Assembly (NCBI RefSeq): GCF_030605225.1 | Contig: NZ_JAUWAV010000014.1 | Location: 1-64,000 of the forward strand | Length of the DNA: 64,000 nt | Source of the DNA: Geoalkalibacter sp. | Lineage (GTDB): Bacteria > Desulfobacterota > Desulfuromonadia > Desulfuromonadales > Geoalkalibacteraceae | Direction of reading: 5' to 3' | Shown: in pieces, positions 1-8,351 of the stretch | Layout of the letters: every line of letters begins with the position of its first letter | How positions within the stretch are numbered: the first letter of the stretch is position 1 | The notes under the pieces: generated by a model | What the model was told of the DNA's origin: nothing | Database searches by the model: none | What the model saw: only the letters and a program-made list of their open reading frames with translations | Position numbers and translations under genes: made by a program

Positions 1-720
1 CTTTTTGCCCTCGGTCACCACGTGGGCGATGATCGCCAGGCCGATCGGCATCATCATCACCGTGGTGGCGGTGTTGGAGACAAAGGCCGAGAGCGCCGCC
101 GTTGCGACCATGAAGCCGAAGATCAGGCGGCTGGGCGAAAAGCCCACCACCTTGACGATGTTCATGGCGATGCGCCGGTGCAGGTTCCAGCGCTGCATGG
201 ACAGCGCGATGATGAAGCCGCCCATGAACAGAAAGATCAGATGGTTGGCGTAGGGCGCTGTGGCCTTGGCGGTGGGCATCAGGCCCAGCCAGGGAAAGAG
301 GGCGATGGGCAAGAGGCTCGTTGCGGGAATGGGAATCGACTCGCACATCCACCAGGTGGCCATGAGCAGGGCGACGGCCGCCATCTTCTGCGCGGCGGGC
401 TCCATGCCCGCAGGCGTCGGCACCAGCAGCATGAGGGCGAACAGCAGCGGGCCGAGGATCAGGCCCATAAGTTGGCGTCTGGTATACTCGCGGGGCTCGC
501 CTTCTTCCACGCCGCCGGGGCTCGACTTGATGCGGTTGACATGCTCGGCCGGGGCTTCCTCCATCTCGTCGGCAAGGTCAACGTCACGCTCCTGCTTGCC
601 GTTGCTCATCGCCAGGTGGTCCTTGCGAAAACGTTTGAGCATGGCCCTGGGGCTGTAGAGTACCAGGGCCTTGGTGTCGTCGTGCATTCGCCACAGGCGA
701 TCCCAGATGGCAGTGATCAT
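1..720 (-). CDS. SLC13/DASS-type sodium:anion (dicarboxylate or sulfate) symporter, C-terminus beyond window
   Basis: Reading leftward from the ATG at 720, which is preceded by a GAGGAG ribosome site, a 240-residue open frame runs off the left edge. After a charged cytoplasmic start (about 75 residues) come hydrophobic segments, a WWMCESIPIPATSLLPI stretch, a LIFLFMGGFIIALSMQRW helix and the SNTATTVMMMPIG motif. SNT followed by a small-residue helix is the sodium/substrate hairpin of the DASS (SLC13) family, which takes up C4-dicarboxylates, citrate or sulfate at the inner membrane. The substrate cannot be chosen from the visible half. The long charged N-terminus is longer than in many homologues. 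A sigma-54 promoter lies about 80 bases upstream, and a kinase/NtrC-type regulator pair is next door, an arrangement like dctBD with a dicarboxylate carrier. Substrate and regulator link are inference; family is firm. Confidence 0.85.
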   Translation of the reverse strand, partial: MITAIWDRLWRMHDDTKALVLYSPRAMLKRFRKDHLAMSNGKQERDVDLADEMEEAPAEHVNRIKSSPGGVEEGEPREYTRRQLMGLILGPLLFALMLLVPTPAGMEPAAQKMAAVALLMATWWMCESIPIPATSLLPIALFPWLGLMPTAKATAPYANHLIFLFMGGFIIALSMQRWNLHRRIAMNIVKVVGFSPSRLIFGFMVATAALSAFVSNTATTVMMMPIGLAIIAHVVTEGKK

Positions 721-797
721 TCGGCTTCTCTCCTCGCGGAAAAATGATGATGGACAACCCGGCGCAACCGGGTTTCGTCAAGACGATTTCTCATTTT

Positions 798-815
798 TAG
801 CAATGGAGGTGCCAA
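798..815 (-). promoter_or_regulatory. Candidate sigma-54 promoter of the SLC13 transporter gene
   Basis: The minus strand reads TTGGCACCTCCATTGCTA. It has the -24 GG and -12 GC spaced by exactly ten bases and matches TGGCAC-N5-TTGC nearly perfectly. Transcription would start near 788, giving a leader of about 68 bases before the ATG at 720. Confidence 0.75.
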
Positions 816-983
816 GGAGGGCGCGCTCTTGAATTTTCGCCGTTTACGTCACCTAAGAATTTGAAATTAAACAGTTTTTTAAGAAAAAACGTCGAGCTAT
901 AAAATATCGTTATAAAACCCATTCCCTCTCCGGCCCTGCGCGGAACCTGTGGAGGGCCAATTTTGGCCGATTTTGGCCACAAA

Positions 984-1015
984 AAAAAACGACGCACCGC
1001 GGCGCGTCGTTTTTT
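984..1015 (-). terminator. Rho-independent terminator after the NtrC-type regulator gene
   Basis: AACGACGC and GCGTCGTT form an 8-bp GC-rich stem. On the minus strand it is followed by nine T residues (A run at 981-989). It lies about 35 bases past the stop of the regulator gene that ends at 1050. The plus-strand side also has a T run, so it could work both ways. Confidence 0.85.
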
Positions 1016-1049
1016 CATCGTTCCCGTGGTCCCGGCCCCTGCCCCTGCC

Positions 1050-2432
1050 CTACTCCTCGCCGACCAGCTCGTACTTTTCCAGCTTGTAACGCAACGTGCC
1101 GCGCGGCACGTTGAGCAGGCGCGAGGTCTTGGCCACGTTGCCGCCGGTGATCTCCAGAGCCTTGGCGATGAGATCCTTTTCCACCTGATTGACCATGTCC
1201 TCGAGCAGGATGCCTTCCGGCGGAATTTCAAAAGAGAAGGGTGCGTCGCGCCGCGGCGCATCGCCCCAGATTTCGCCGGGCAGCATATCGGGCGTGATGA
1301 TCTCGGCGTTGTGCATGATGCAGATGCGCTCCACCACGTTGCGCAATTCGCGGACATTGCCCGGCCAGTGATAGCGCATCAGCAGATCCAGGGCGGGACG
1401 CGAGATGTCGCGCAATTTCTTGTTGAATTCGCGGCTGAAGCGCTTGAGAAAATAATCGAGCAGGTGCGCGATATCCTCGCGCCGCTCGCGCAGGGGCGGC
1501 ATGTGAATAGGAAAAACGTTGAGCCGGTAGAACAGATCCTCGCGAAACGCCTTGGCTTCGATGGCCTGCTTGAGGTCGCGGTTGGTGGCGGCGATCACGC
1601 GCACATCGATGTCGATGTTGCGGGTGCCGCCCAGTCGCCGGATTTTGCGGTCTTCCAGCACCCGCAGCAGCTTGACCTGGAGATTGAGGTCCATCTCGCC
1701 GATTTCGTCGAGAAACACCGTGCCGCCGTTGGATTCCTCGATGAGGCCGATCTTGCGCGTCTTGGCATCGGTGAAGGCGCCGCGCTCATGGCCGAACAAC
1801 TCGGTCTCCAGCAGGTTGAAAGGCAACGAGCCGCAGTTGATCTCGACAAAGGGACGCGCCTTGCGCGGCGAAAGGTTGTGGATGGCCCGCGCCACCAGCT
1901 CCTTGCCCGTGCCGCTTTCTCCGGTAATGAGGACCGTGGCGTGCTCATGCTTGGCCACTTCCTGAATCTGGCGAAACACCTGCAACAGCTGCGGACTTGA
2001 GCCGATCATCTCGGTGGCGGCCAACTGCCCGCCGCTTTCACGCCTGAGATGGCGCACCTCGCGCCGCAGGTTCTGGGTTTCCAGGGCCAGGCGCACGATG
2101 AGATGAATGGCGTCGGCCTTGAACGGCTTCTTGATGTAGTCGTAGGCACCGAGCTTCAGGGCCTCGACGGCGCTCTCCACGGTCCCATAACCGGTAATGA
2201 TGATGACCAGGACCTCGGGATCGACCTCGCGCAGGTCACGCAGGACATCCAGCCCGCTGCGCGCGCCGAGGTTGAGATCGAGAAGCACCAGATCGATCTC
2301 TTCCTCGCTGACGCGGCGCACCGCCTCCTCGCCGCTTTCCGTGGAAAAGGTCCGGTAACCATCCTCGGCCAGGATGCGTTCCAGATTCTCGCGAATGAAA
2401 GCTTCGTCGTCGACAATCAGGATTTTTTCCAT
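1050..2432 (-). CDS. Sigma-54-dependent response regulator (NtrC/DctD type)
   Basis: 460 residues: receiver domain 1-120 (acidic VDDEA, phospho-acceptor Asp in LVLLDLNLG, KKPF lysine), AAA+ activator domain about 145-380 (Walker [17 protein letters not shown] Walker B) and a Fis-type helix-turn-helix at the end (GNVAKTSRLLNVPRGTLRYKL). The sigma-54 contact loop reads GAFTDA, a variant of GAFTGA. It would activate sigma-54 promoters when phosphorylated by the kinase encoded upstream (2596-5100, same strand, 163-base gap). The likeliest target is the sigma-54 promoter at 798-815 in front of the SLC13 transporter. Start chosen at ATG 2432 behind a GGTGGG sequence. Family certain; target inferred from position. 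Confidence 0.95.
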   Translation of the reverse strand: MEKILIVDDEAFIRENLERILAEDGYRTFSTESGEEAVRRVSEEEIDLVLLDLNLGARSGLDVLRDLREVDPEVLVIIITGYGTVESAVEALKLGAYDYIKKPFKADAIHLIVRLALETQNLRREVRHLRRESGGQLAATEMIGSSPQLLQVFRQIQEVAKHEHATVLITGESGTGKELVARAIHNLSPRKARPFVEINCGSLPFNLLETELFGHERGAFTDAKTRKIGLIEESNGGTVFLDEIGEMDLNLQVKLLRVLEDRKIRRLGGTRNIDIDVRVIAATNRDLKQAIEAKAFREDLFYRLNVFPIHMPPLRERREDIAHLLDYFLKRFSREFNKKLRDISRPALDLLMRYHWPGNVRELRNVVERICIMHNAEIITPDMLPGEIWGDAPRRDAPFSFEIPPEGILLEDMVNQVEKDLIAKALEITGGNVAKTSRLLNVPRGTLRYKLEKYELVGEE

Positions 2433-2595
2433 GCGTCCCGCCCACCTTGACTGAAATTGCCGCGCGCCAGCCGACGGCTACCAGATCTTAGGCAAATCAT
2501 CCCATAAAGGCAACGCCCAAAATGGTGAATTTTCGCCACATCGCAGATAATTATTGTGATTTAGGGTATCTGGATGCCCAGGAGAACGGTCGGGA

Positions 2596-5100
2596 TCAAA
2601 CTTCGGCTTGCAGCGGAAACCACAGAGTGAACTCGGTGCCCTGTCCAGGGTGGCTTTTCACCTCGATGCGTCCCCCGTGGTCGGAGATGATGTTGTGCGT
2701 GATGGAGAGGCCCAGGCCGGTACCTTCACCCTTGCTGGTGTAGAAGGGCTCGAAGATCAGTGACAGGCGATCCTCGGCGATGCCTTCGCCGCTGTCGGCG
2801 ATGAGCACCCGCACCTGCCCGTCGCAAAGGTCCGCCAGCACTTTGAGCCGGCCGCCGCCGGGCATGGCGTCGATGGCGTTGGTCAGCAGATTGAGAAAAG
2901 CCTGCTTGAGCTTGGCCGCATCCAGGGGAAAGGCGGGAAGATCCGCGTCGATCTGCTGCTCGAGCACGACGCCCGCGCGCTCGCATTGCTTGCTCACCAG
3001 GAACAGAATATCGCTCAGCACCGGCGCCAGGTGTCCGGGCTTGAGGGTCGAGCGGGCGGTGGTGGCAAAGGTCAGCAACTCGTTGACCAGCCCTTCGAGC
3101 CGCTCGATTTCCTGCAGGGCGCGCTGGATCAGAACCTGATCGGCGGGATTGCGCAACAAACGGTCGTGCAGGTCGTCGAGCATCAAACTGATGCCGGTGA
3201 GAGGATTGCGGATCTCATGGGCGATGCCCGCCGAAAGCCGTCCCAGCGAAGCCAGGCGCTCCATGCGCTCCAGGTGCTCGCGCATGGTCACGCGCTCCGT
3301 CAGATCCTCCACGGTGAGGATGCGACCCAGGGTTTCGGAGAGCACCAGCGGCACCAGGGCCAGGCGCAGGGTCAGACTCCGCCCCCGGCGCTCGAGTTTG
3401 ACATAGCGCGCCCAGCGCTCACGGGGATTGAGGGGCAAGGCCTCGCGCAGGGCGGCGGTCAGTTCGGGCCAGGCGCTGAGACATTCGAGCAATTCCACGG
3501 AGCCGGAAAGTTCATCCAGATCCAGAATCCGGCGCGCCGAATCGTTGAGCGAGGTCACCCGATTGTGCTCGTCGAGGGTGAGGATGCCGGTTTCGATGTT
3601 CTCCAGAACCGTGCGCTTGAAGTTGCGCTCGCGAATGATCTGGGTGCGCGAACGGCGCAGCGCCGCCAGGGAGTCGAACAGCCTGCGGCGCCGATGGTTG
3701 AGCTCCTGCGCCATGGCATTGAAGGCTTCGGCCAGCTGCCCGACCTCATCCCGACGGCTGACGGCAACTCGCGCGGCGAGATCGCCGCGCGCCATCCGCC
3801 GGGTGCCTTCGGTCAGCCGCAGCAAGGGCCCTGTGATGCCCTGGGTCAATCGCCAGGCCACCACGAACACCACGATCATGGTGAAAACGATCAGCAGCCA
3901 GGAGCGGTGCATGTAACGCGTCATCTCGGCACGGATGAAGGCCGAGGTTTCCAGGGCGGCCTGGTGAAACTGGCGCAGTTCGGCGCCGATGGTGATGCCG
4001 CCGAAGACTCCCGATTCCCGATACACGCCGCCGGCGTAATGAATGGGCGCATAGGCCATGATTTTGCGTGATCCGCCCACATTGGTGACGTCGACCACGC
4101 CGGATCGGCCCTGCAGCACGGCGCGCGCCACCACCGGGTAATTGGGATGGATGAAGGCGGCGTGCAGCAGATTGTAGGGGATCAGGCCCTGTTCGATATC
4201 CTCGGCGGAGGAATCGGCGGTATAGGGCGGCACCAGGCGCCCCTCGCGATCCAGGCCGCGCAGATCCCAGAACTTGGGATGGGTGATGATCCAGCCCTCG
4301 TCGTCGAACATGAAGGCGTAGTTGCCGCTGTCGTAAGAGGGAAAAAGCACGAAGCGCTCGTCGGTGGGCGTGATGTGCTGAGTGAAGGCCATCAGATGAC
4401 GATGATCGAGGGAGAGCACCAGCACGGCCTGGAGATCTCCCGCGGCGTCGCGCAGCGGCATGGCGAAGCGCACCACGCCCTCGTACTTGACACCCTCGAC
4501 GGCCTCCTCGGGAGTGGCGGCGGCGCCCAATTGCTCCGACTTGCTCACATGCCACCCCGTCACGTGCGTGACATGCACCTCGCCCGCCGGAAGGCGCGCG
4601 GCCTGGAGAAAATAATCCTCGGACAGATAGGTGGTGTTGCGCGGATCGGAGAGGTCGCGCAATTCGCCGGACACGCGACCGTCATCGATACGCAGGCGCT
4701 CGCGGCCGTCGGCGGCGACCCAGGCGATTTCCCGATACAGGGGAATCTCCTCGCGCACCTCCACCGGCTCGGCGTTGGTGCCGCCGCGGTACCAGATGGG
4801 GCGGCGATGCTGCTGCTGGAAGCGCAGGTAATTCTCGGGCGTCGGCGCAATCAGGCTGAGATCGTGCAGGTCTTCCTCGATGCCGCGCAGAAACAAAGCC
4901 ACCTCGTCGGCCACCATGAGGGCGCGCAATTCCAGGGCCTTGGCCGCCTGCTGATCCAGGGCGCGGGTCGCGCTGGTCCGCAGGTATTCCTCTACCTGAC
5001 GCAGGTTGCTCGCGGAATAAAAAGCGAGAAACGCCAGGGGCACGAAGGCCAGGGCGAGAAAGGCAAAGAGAATCTTCTGATGCAGGTTGATACGCGGCAT
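2596..5100 (-). CDS. Membrane sensor histidine kinase (Cache-like sensor, HAMP, PAS, HisKA, HATPase)
   Basis: 834 residues. A transmembrane helix at about 8-30 and a second near 395-415 flank a large extracytoplasmic region of about 360 residues that looks like a double Cache sensor. Then follow HAMP (about 418-470), a PAS-like domain (about 505-610), the H-box SAGIAHEIRNPLTG with the phospho-His near 628, and an HATPase domain with NLLTNAIDA and GEGTGLGLSI. It senses an outside ligand and phosphorylates the regulator encoded just downstream. The layout resembles C4-dicarboxylate sensors (DctB), which suits the neighbouring SLC13 transporter, but the ligand is not provable from sequence. No ribosome site is seen before ATG 5100; instead a perfect TATAAT ends 6 bases upstream (see findings). 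Confidence 0.93.
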   Translation of the reverse strand: MPRINLHQKILFAFLALAFVPLAFLAFYSASNLRQVEEYLRTSATRALDQQAAKALELRALMVADEVALFLRGIEEDLHDLSLIAPTPENYLRFQQQHRRPIWYRGGTNAEPVEVREEIPLYREIAWVAADGRERLRIDDGRVSGELRDLSDPRNTTYLSEDYFLQAARLPAGEVHVTHVTGWHVSKSEQLGAAATPEEAVEGVKYEGVVRFAMPLRDAAGDLQAVLVLSLDHRHLMAFTQHITPTDERFVLFPSYDSGNYAFMFDDEGWIITHPKFWDLRGLDREGRLVPPYTADSSAEDIEQGLIPYNLLHAAFIHPNYPVVARAVLQGRSGVVDVTNVGGSRKIMAYAPIHYAGGVYRESGVFGGITIGAELRQFHQAALETSAFIRAEMTRYMHRSWLLIVFTMIVVFVVAWRLTQGITGPLLRLTEGTRRMARGDLAARVAVSRRDEVGQLAEAFNAMAQELNHRRRRLFDSLAALRRSRTQIIRERNFKRTVLENIETGILTLDEHNRVTSLNDSARRILDLDELSGSVELLECLSAWPELTAALREALPLNPRERWARYVKLERRGRSLTLRLALVPLVLSETLGRILTVEDLTERVTMREHLERMERLASLGRLSAGIAHEIRNPLTGISLMLDDLHDRLLRNPADQVLIQRALQEIERLEGLVNELLTFATTARSTLKPGHLAPVLSDILFLVSKQCERAGVVLEQQIDADLPAFPLDAAKLKQAFLNLLTNAIDAMPGGGRLKVLADLCDGQVRVLIADSGEGIAEDRLSLIFEPFYTSKGEGTGLGLSITHNIISDHGGRIEVKSHPGQGTEFTLWFPLQAEV

Positions 5101-5218
5101 GGGCCGATTATATCAACAGGGGCAAGAAAAACTGAAGGGCGCGGAACCGGCGGGCGGGCGGCCTCGACGGCCACGCGCCCGGGAAAGGAAAAGGAAGGCG
5201 CCAGGAAAGAACGGGGAA

Positions 5219-6187
5219 TTATTTGCGACGGGCGACCACGTAATCGGCAAGACCGAACAACGCCTCCCGCGCAACGGATTCGGGGAAGCCGGCCAGTCGC
5301 GCCTTGGCCTGCTCCACCAGGGCCAGGGCACGTCGGCGGGTATGCTCGATGCCGCCGAAACGATCGATCAACGCGCAGACGTAGTCCAGAGCCTCGGGGG
5401 TGAGCTCATCCCGCTCGACGATTTCCTCCACCTGCTTGTGCTCCTCGGCGCCGCACTGGCGCAGGGCATGAATCAGCGGCAGGGTCATCTTGCCCTCGGC
5501 CAGGTCGTGACCGCGCGCCTTGCCGAATTCGGCTTCCTCGGCCACATAATCGAGGGCATCGTCCATGAACTGAAAGGCGATGCCGAGATCCATGCCGAAA
5601 TCCCGCAGTGCCTCACGCTGCGCGGGACTCACCCCGCCGAGGATGCCGCCGACCTCGCAGGCCGCCGAGATCAGCACCGCCGTCTTGCTGCGCACCACAT
5701 CGAGGTAGCGCCCTTCATCCATGCTCAGATCGCAGGTGCCCACCAACTGCATGATTTCGCCCTCGGCCATGCGGGTCGTGGCATCGGCGAGGACCTGCAG
5801 CACGTCGAGATTGCCGCCGCGCACCATGATGGAAAAGGACTTGGCGAACAGAAAATCGCCGACCAGCACCGAGGCCTGATTGCCCCACAGGGTGTTGGCC
5901 GAGGCATTGCCCCGCCGCAGCACGGCGTCATCCACCACATCGTCATGCAAGAGGGTCGCGGTATGCAGAAATTCAACCACCGCGCCCAGCCCGACGTGCT
6001 GCTCGCCCTGGTAGCCGCTGAGCCGGGCGCAGAGCAGCAGCAGCATGGGACGCATGCGTTTGCCGCCGCTGGCGATGACGTACTCGCCTACCTTGCGCAC
6101 CAGGTAGACATCGGAATTGAGAAATTCCTTGAACTGGCTTTCAACCTTCTCCAGGTCGCCGGCGAGAAGCTTCAGGGCATTTTCCAT
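5219..6187 (-). CDS. ispB: Polyprenyl diphosphate synthase (octaprenyl/heptaprenyl type)
   Basis: 322 residues, the usual length of all-trans long-chain prenyl synthases. The first aspartate-rich motif is LLHDDVVDDAVLRRG (about residue 80) and the second is FQFMDDALDYVAEE. GGKRMRPMLLLLCARL near residue 43 is the conserved isopentenyl-binding segment. It extends farnesyl diphosphate with isopentenyl diphosphate to make the side chain of the respiratory quinone (menaquinone in this group). Chain length cannot be fixed here, so ispB is used loosely (hepT/ispB). It stands 36 bases after the end of the next kinase gene and may be co-transcribed with it. Confidence 0.92.
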   Translation of the reverse strand: MENALKLLAGDLEKVESQFKEFLNSDVYLVRKVGEYVIASGGKRMRPMLLLLCARLSGYQGEQHVGLGAVVEFLHTATLLHDDVVDDAVLRRGNASANTLWGNQASVLVGDFLFAKSFSIMVRGGNLDVLQVLADATTRMAEGEIMQLVGTCDLSMDEGRYLDVVRSKTAVLISAACEVGGILGGVSPAQREALRDFGMDLGIAFQFMDDALDYVAEEAEFGKARGHDLAEGKMTLPLIHALRQCGAEEHKQVEEIVERDELTPEALDYVCALIDRFGGIEHTRRRALALVEQAKARLAGFPESVAREALFGLADYVVARRK

Positions 6188-6223
6188 GGTGGGGACGATC
6201 TTCCTCGGTCATTAAAAGTGCTG

Positions 6224-7759
6224 CTATCCTAGTGAATTGTTTTCTTCCATGTCAAAGTTTTTTTCCTCGTCCGCCAGGGGCAGCACCAGCCGCAGCAGCG
6301 CGCCGCCCTCGGGAGACGCCGACGCCGTGATCGTCCCGCCGTGCTCCTCGATGAGCTTGCGGCAGATGGCCAAACCCAGTCCCGTGCCCTGCCCCCGCTC
6401 CTTGGTTGAAAAAAACAGCTCGAAAACCCTTTCCCGATCCGCCTCGGCGATGCCGGGTCCATTGTCGGCCACGCAAATTTCCACCTGATCCTCGCGAGCT
6501 GCCATCTCCAGGCGGATTTCTCCTTGCCCCTGGAGAGCCTGGGCGGCATTGAGCAGCAGATTGATCAGCACCTGCCGCAGTTTGTCGGGATCACCGGCGA
6601 TGCGCACCGGTTTATCGGGAAATCGCGTGACCCAGCGGATCTCGCGAAACAGCTTCTGCACCTGCACGGAACGCAAGGTTTCGGCCGTCAGGGCCTTCAG
6701 GTCGAGAGCTTCTCGGCGGGTCGGCTCGCCGCGGGCGAACCCCAGCAGACTGCCGGTGATGCGCCGACAGCGCAGACACTCGCGGATAATGGTTTCGGCA
6801 TCCTCGCGCCGCGCGTCGCCCGGGGGAAACTCATCGCGCAGCAATTCGGCATAGCCGAGAATGATCCCCACGGGGTTGTCGATTTCATGGGACACCCCGG
6901 CCGCCAACTGACCGATGGCCGCGAGCTTTTCGGCGCGCACCAGATGATCCTGGATCTTGCGCAATTCAAGGTTGGCATTCTCCAAGGCTCGGTTCTTGTC
7001 GTGCAGTTCGCGGTGCTTGGCGGCCAATCCGGCCGCCATATCGTTGAAGGCCTGCGCCAGGGTGCCGATCTCGTCCTGTCCCAAGGGCGGCAGCTTCAGG
7101 TCCAGTTCACCACGCGCCACCGCCCGCGCCCCGGCCGTGAGCTGCCGCAGGGGACGGCTCACGCGGCGCGCCACCAGGGCGGTCAGCATCAGGGAGGTGA
7201 GAATGGCGATCAGGGCGATGCGCAGATAATCGGCCCGCGCCGCCGCCTGCAACTGCTGGGTGCCGGCATAGGAAATCAGATAGCGCAGGGACAGAATCTG
7301 CTCGCCGGTTGGGCCCAGGGCGGGATGAACGAGATCAAGAACACGCGCTCCGGAGGACAGCCGCAGGGTCTCCAGGGACACCAGGGGTTTCTGCAAACGC
7401 TCCACGGTGGGCGGCGCCAAAACCTCGACGGCGACGCCGGCATCGTCACCGAGCAGCGGCGAGGCATAAAGCAGCCGCCCGCTCGGCGCATAAAGGGAAA
7501 ATTGGAGAAGATCCGGATTGAAGGCGAGCAACTCGCGCAATTCGGAGGGCGGCGGCTGCGGGGACGGCGGAAAGGTGCCGCGAAACACCTTGAGTACCTC
7601 GGGAGTCGCCAGCCGCGCAAAGGCCGCGCTCTGCGCATGAAGGTGCTCCTCCCAGCGGCGGGCCTGACTGCGCTCGAGAAACGCCAGGGTCAGGGCCAGC
7701 ACCAGAACTTGCGCGGAAGCCGTGAGGAGAAAAAGTTTTTTACCAATGGTGGTGGGCAT
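6224..7759 (-). CDS. Sensor histidine kinase, no adjacent response regulator
   Basis: 511 residues. Transmembrane helices at about 7-27 and 178-200 enclose a periplasmic sensor of about 150 residues. HAMP follows (about 200-255), a coiled-coil linker, the H-box [22 protein letters not shown] (split here: phospho-His near 290) and the HATPase domain ([25 protein letters not shown]). The NPVGI form is typical of kinases related to NtrB/ZraS-like proteins. There is no receiver gene beside it, so its partner must be encoded elsewhere; the regulator at 1050-2432 already has its own kinase. It may form an operon with the prenyl synthase gene 36 bases downstream. Ligand unknown. Confidence 0.92.
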   Translation of the reverse strand: MPTTIGKKLFLLTASAQVLVLALTLAFLERSQARRWEEHLHAQSAAFARLATPEVLKVFRGTFPPSPQPPPSELRELLAFNPDLLQFSLYAPSGRLLYASPLLGDDAGVAVEVLAPPTVERLQKPLVSLETLRLSSGARVLDLVHPALGPTGEQILSLRYLISYAGTQQLQAAARADYLRIALIAILTSLMLTALVARRVSRPLRQLTAGARAVARGELDLKLPPLGQDEIGTLAQAFNDMAAGLAAKHRELHDKNRALENANLELRKIQDHLVRAEKLAAIGQLAAGVSHEIDNPVGIILGYAELLRDEFPPGDARREDAETIIRECLRCRRITGSLLGFARGEPTRREALDLKALTAETLRSVQVQKLFREIRWVTRFPDKPVRIAGDPDKLRQVLINLLLNAAQALQGQGEIRLEMAAREDQVEICVADNGPGIAEADRERVFELFFSTKERGQGTGLGLAICRKLIEEHGGTITASASPEGGALLRLVLPLADEEKNFDMEENNSLG

Positions 7760-7776
7760 CAGGTCAGTCTTGTCTT

Positions 7777-7801
7777 GCGCGCCGGAATCTCGCCGGCGCG
7801 C
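7777..7801. promoter_or_regulatory. Perfect 9-bp inverted repeat between two divergent genes
   Basis: GCGCGCCGG, a 7-base spacer, then CCGGCGCGC. It sits in the 118-base gap between the kinase gene (start 7759, leftward) and the FixH-like gene (start 7878, rightward). No T run follows on either strand, so it is more likely an operator or leader hairpin than a terminator. Role unknown. Confidence 0.4.
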
Positions 7802-7877
7802 TGATTCGTGCTAAGCTTGAAACCACAGGGTGCCGATGAGAGGATAAAGGCTTTAAATCCCGGAAAGGATGACCCAG

Positions 7878-8330
7878 GTGCAGCGACCGCCCTTCGACAG
7901 CCGCATCCCCTTTTTCATCGTCATCGCCGGCTTCATCGCCGTGGTGGTGGCGTTGGGCGGGTTCAATCTGTCTCTGCGCGGCCTGAATCAGGCATCGCTT
8001 TCGGAAACCGGCCGCCCGGCGAGCGAACCGCGCTTTCCCCTGGAGGAGCGGGCCGCCGCCGGCCTGACCTGGGAACTTTCCCTGAGCCTTGACGACCATC
8101 GGCTTGAAGCAAGACTGCGCGACCCTCGGGGAGAACCCATCAGCGGCGCCCAGGGACGCCTCACCCTGATGCTGAATCCTCAGGCTCCCCTTGACCTCGA
8201 CCTAAGGGAAACGGCGGCCGGTCTGTATGTCGTCACCCTGCCCGACGACCTCGATGAAACCGTCGAGGCGCTCATTCGCATGGAACAGGCGGAAAATCAC
8301 ATCGCCCGTTCGCTCCTCATCGCCTTCTGA
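7878..8330 (+). CDS. FixH-like single-pass membrane protein
   Basis: 150 residues. One transmembrane helix near the N-terminus (IPFFIVIAGFIAVVVALGG) is followed by an exported domain with the FixH-type segment WELSLSLDDHRLEARLRDPRGEPISGAQ, and a C-terminal strand region. FixH-family proteins accompany cytochrome oxidase or metal-transport assembly (FixGHIS). No other fix/cco gene is here, so this is a lone member whose exact job is unclear. Start: GTG at 7878 is preferred because GGAAAGGA lies 8 bases ahead. ATG at 7869 would add three residues but touches the ribosome site. Family assignment is moderate. Confidence 0.6.
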   Translation: MQRPPFDSRIPFFIVIAGFIAVVVALGGFNLSLRGLNQASLSETGRPASEPRFPLEERAAAGLTWELSLSLDDHRLEARLRDPRGEPISGAQGRLTLMLNPQAPLDLDLRETAAGLYVVTLPDDLDETVEALIRMEQAENHIARSLLIAF

Positions 8331-8351
8331 CTCAAGCCGGCGCAGGTCGAT

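Noticed and set aside
22-747. Plus-strand frame of 241 codons at the left edge
   Set aside because: Antisense to the SLC13 transporter frame, which shows the SNT motif and transmembrane pattern.
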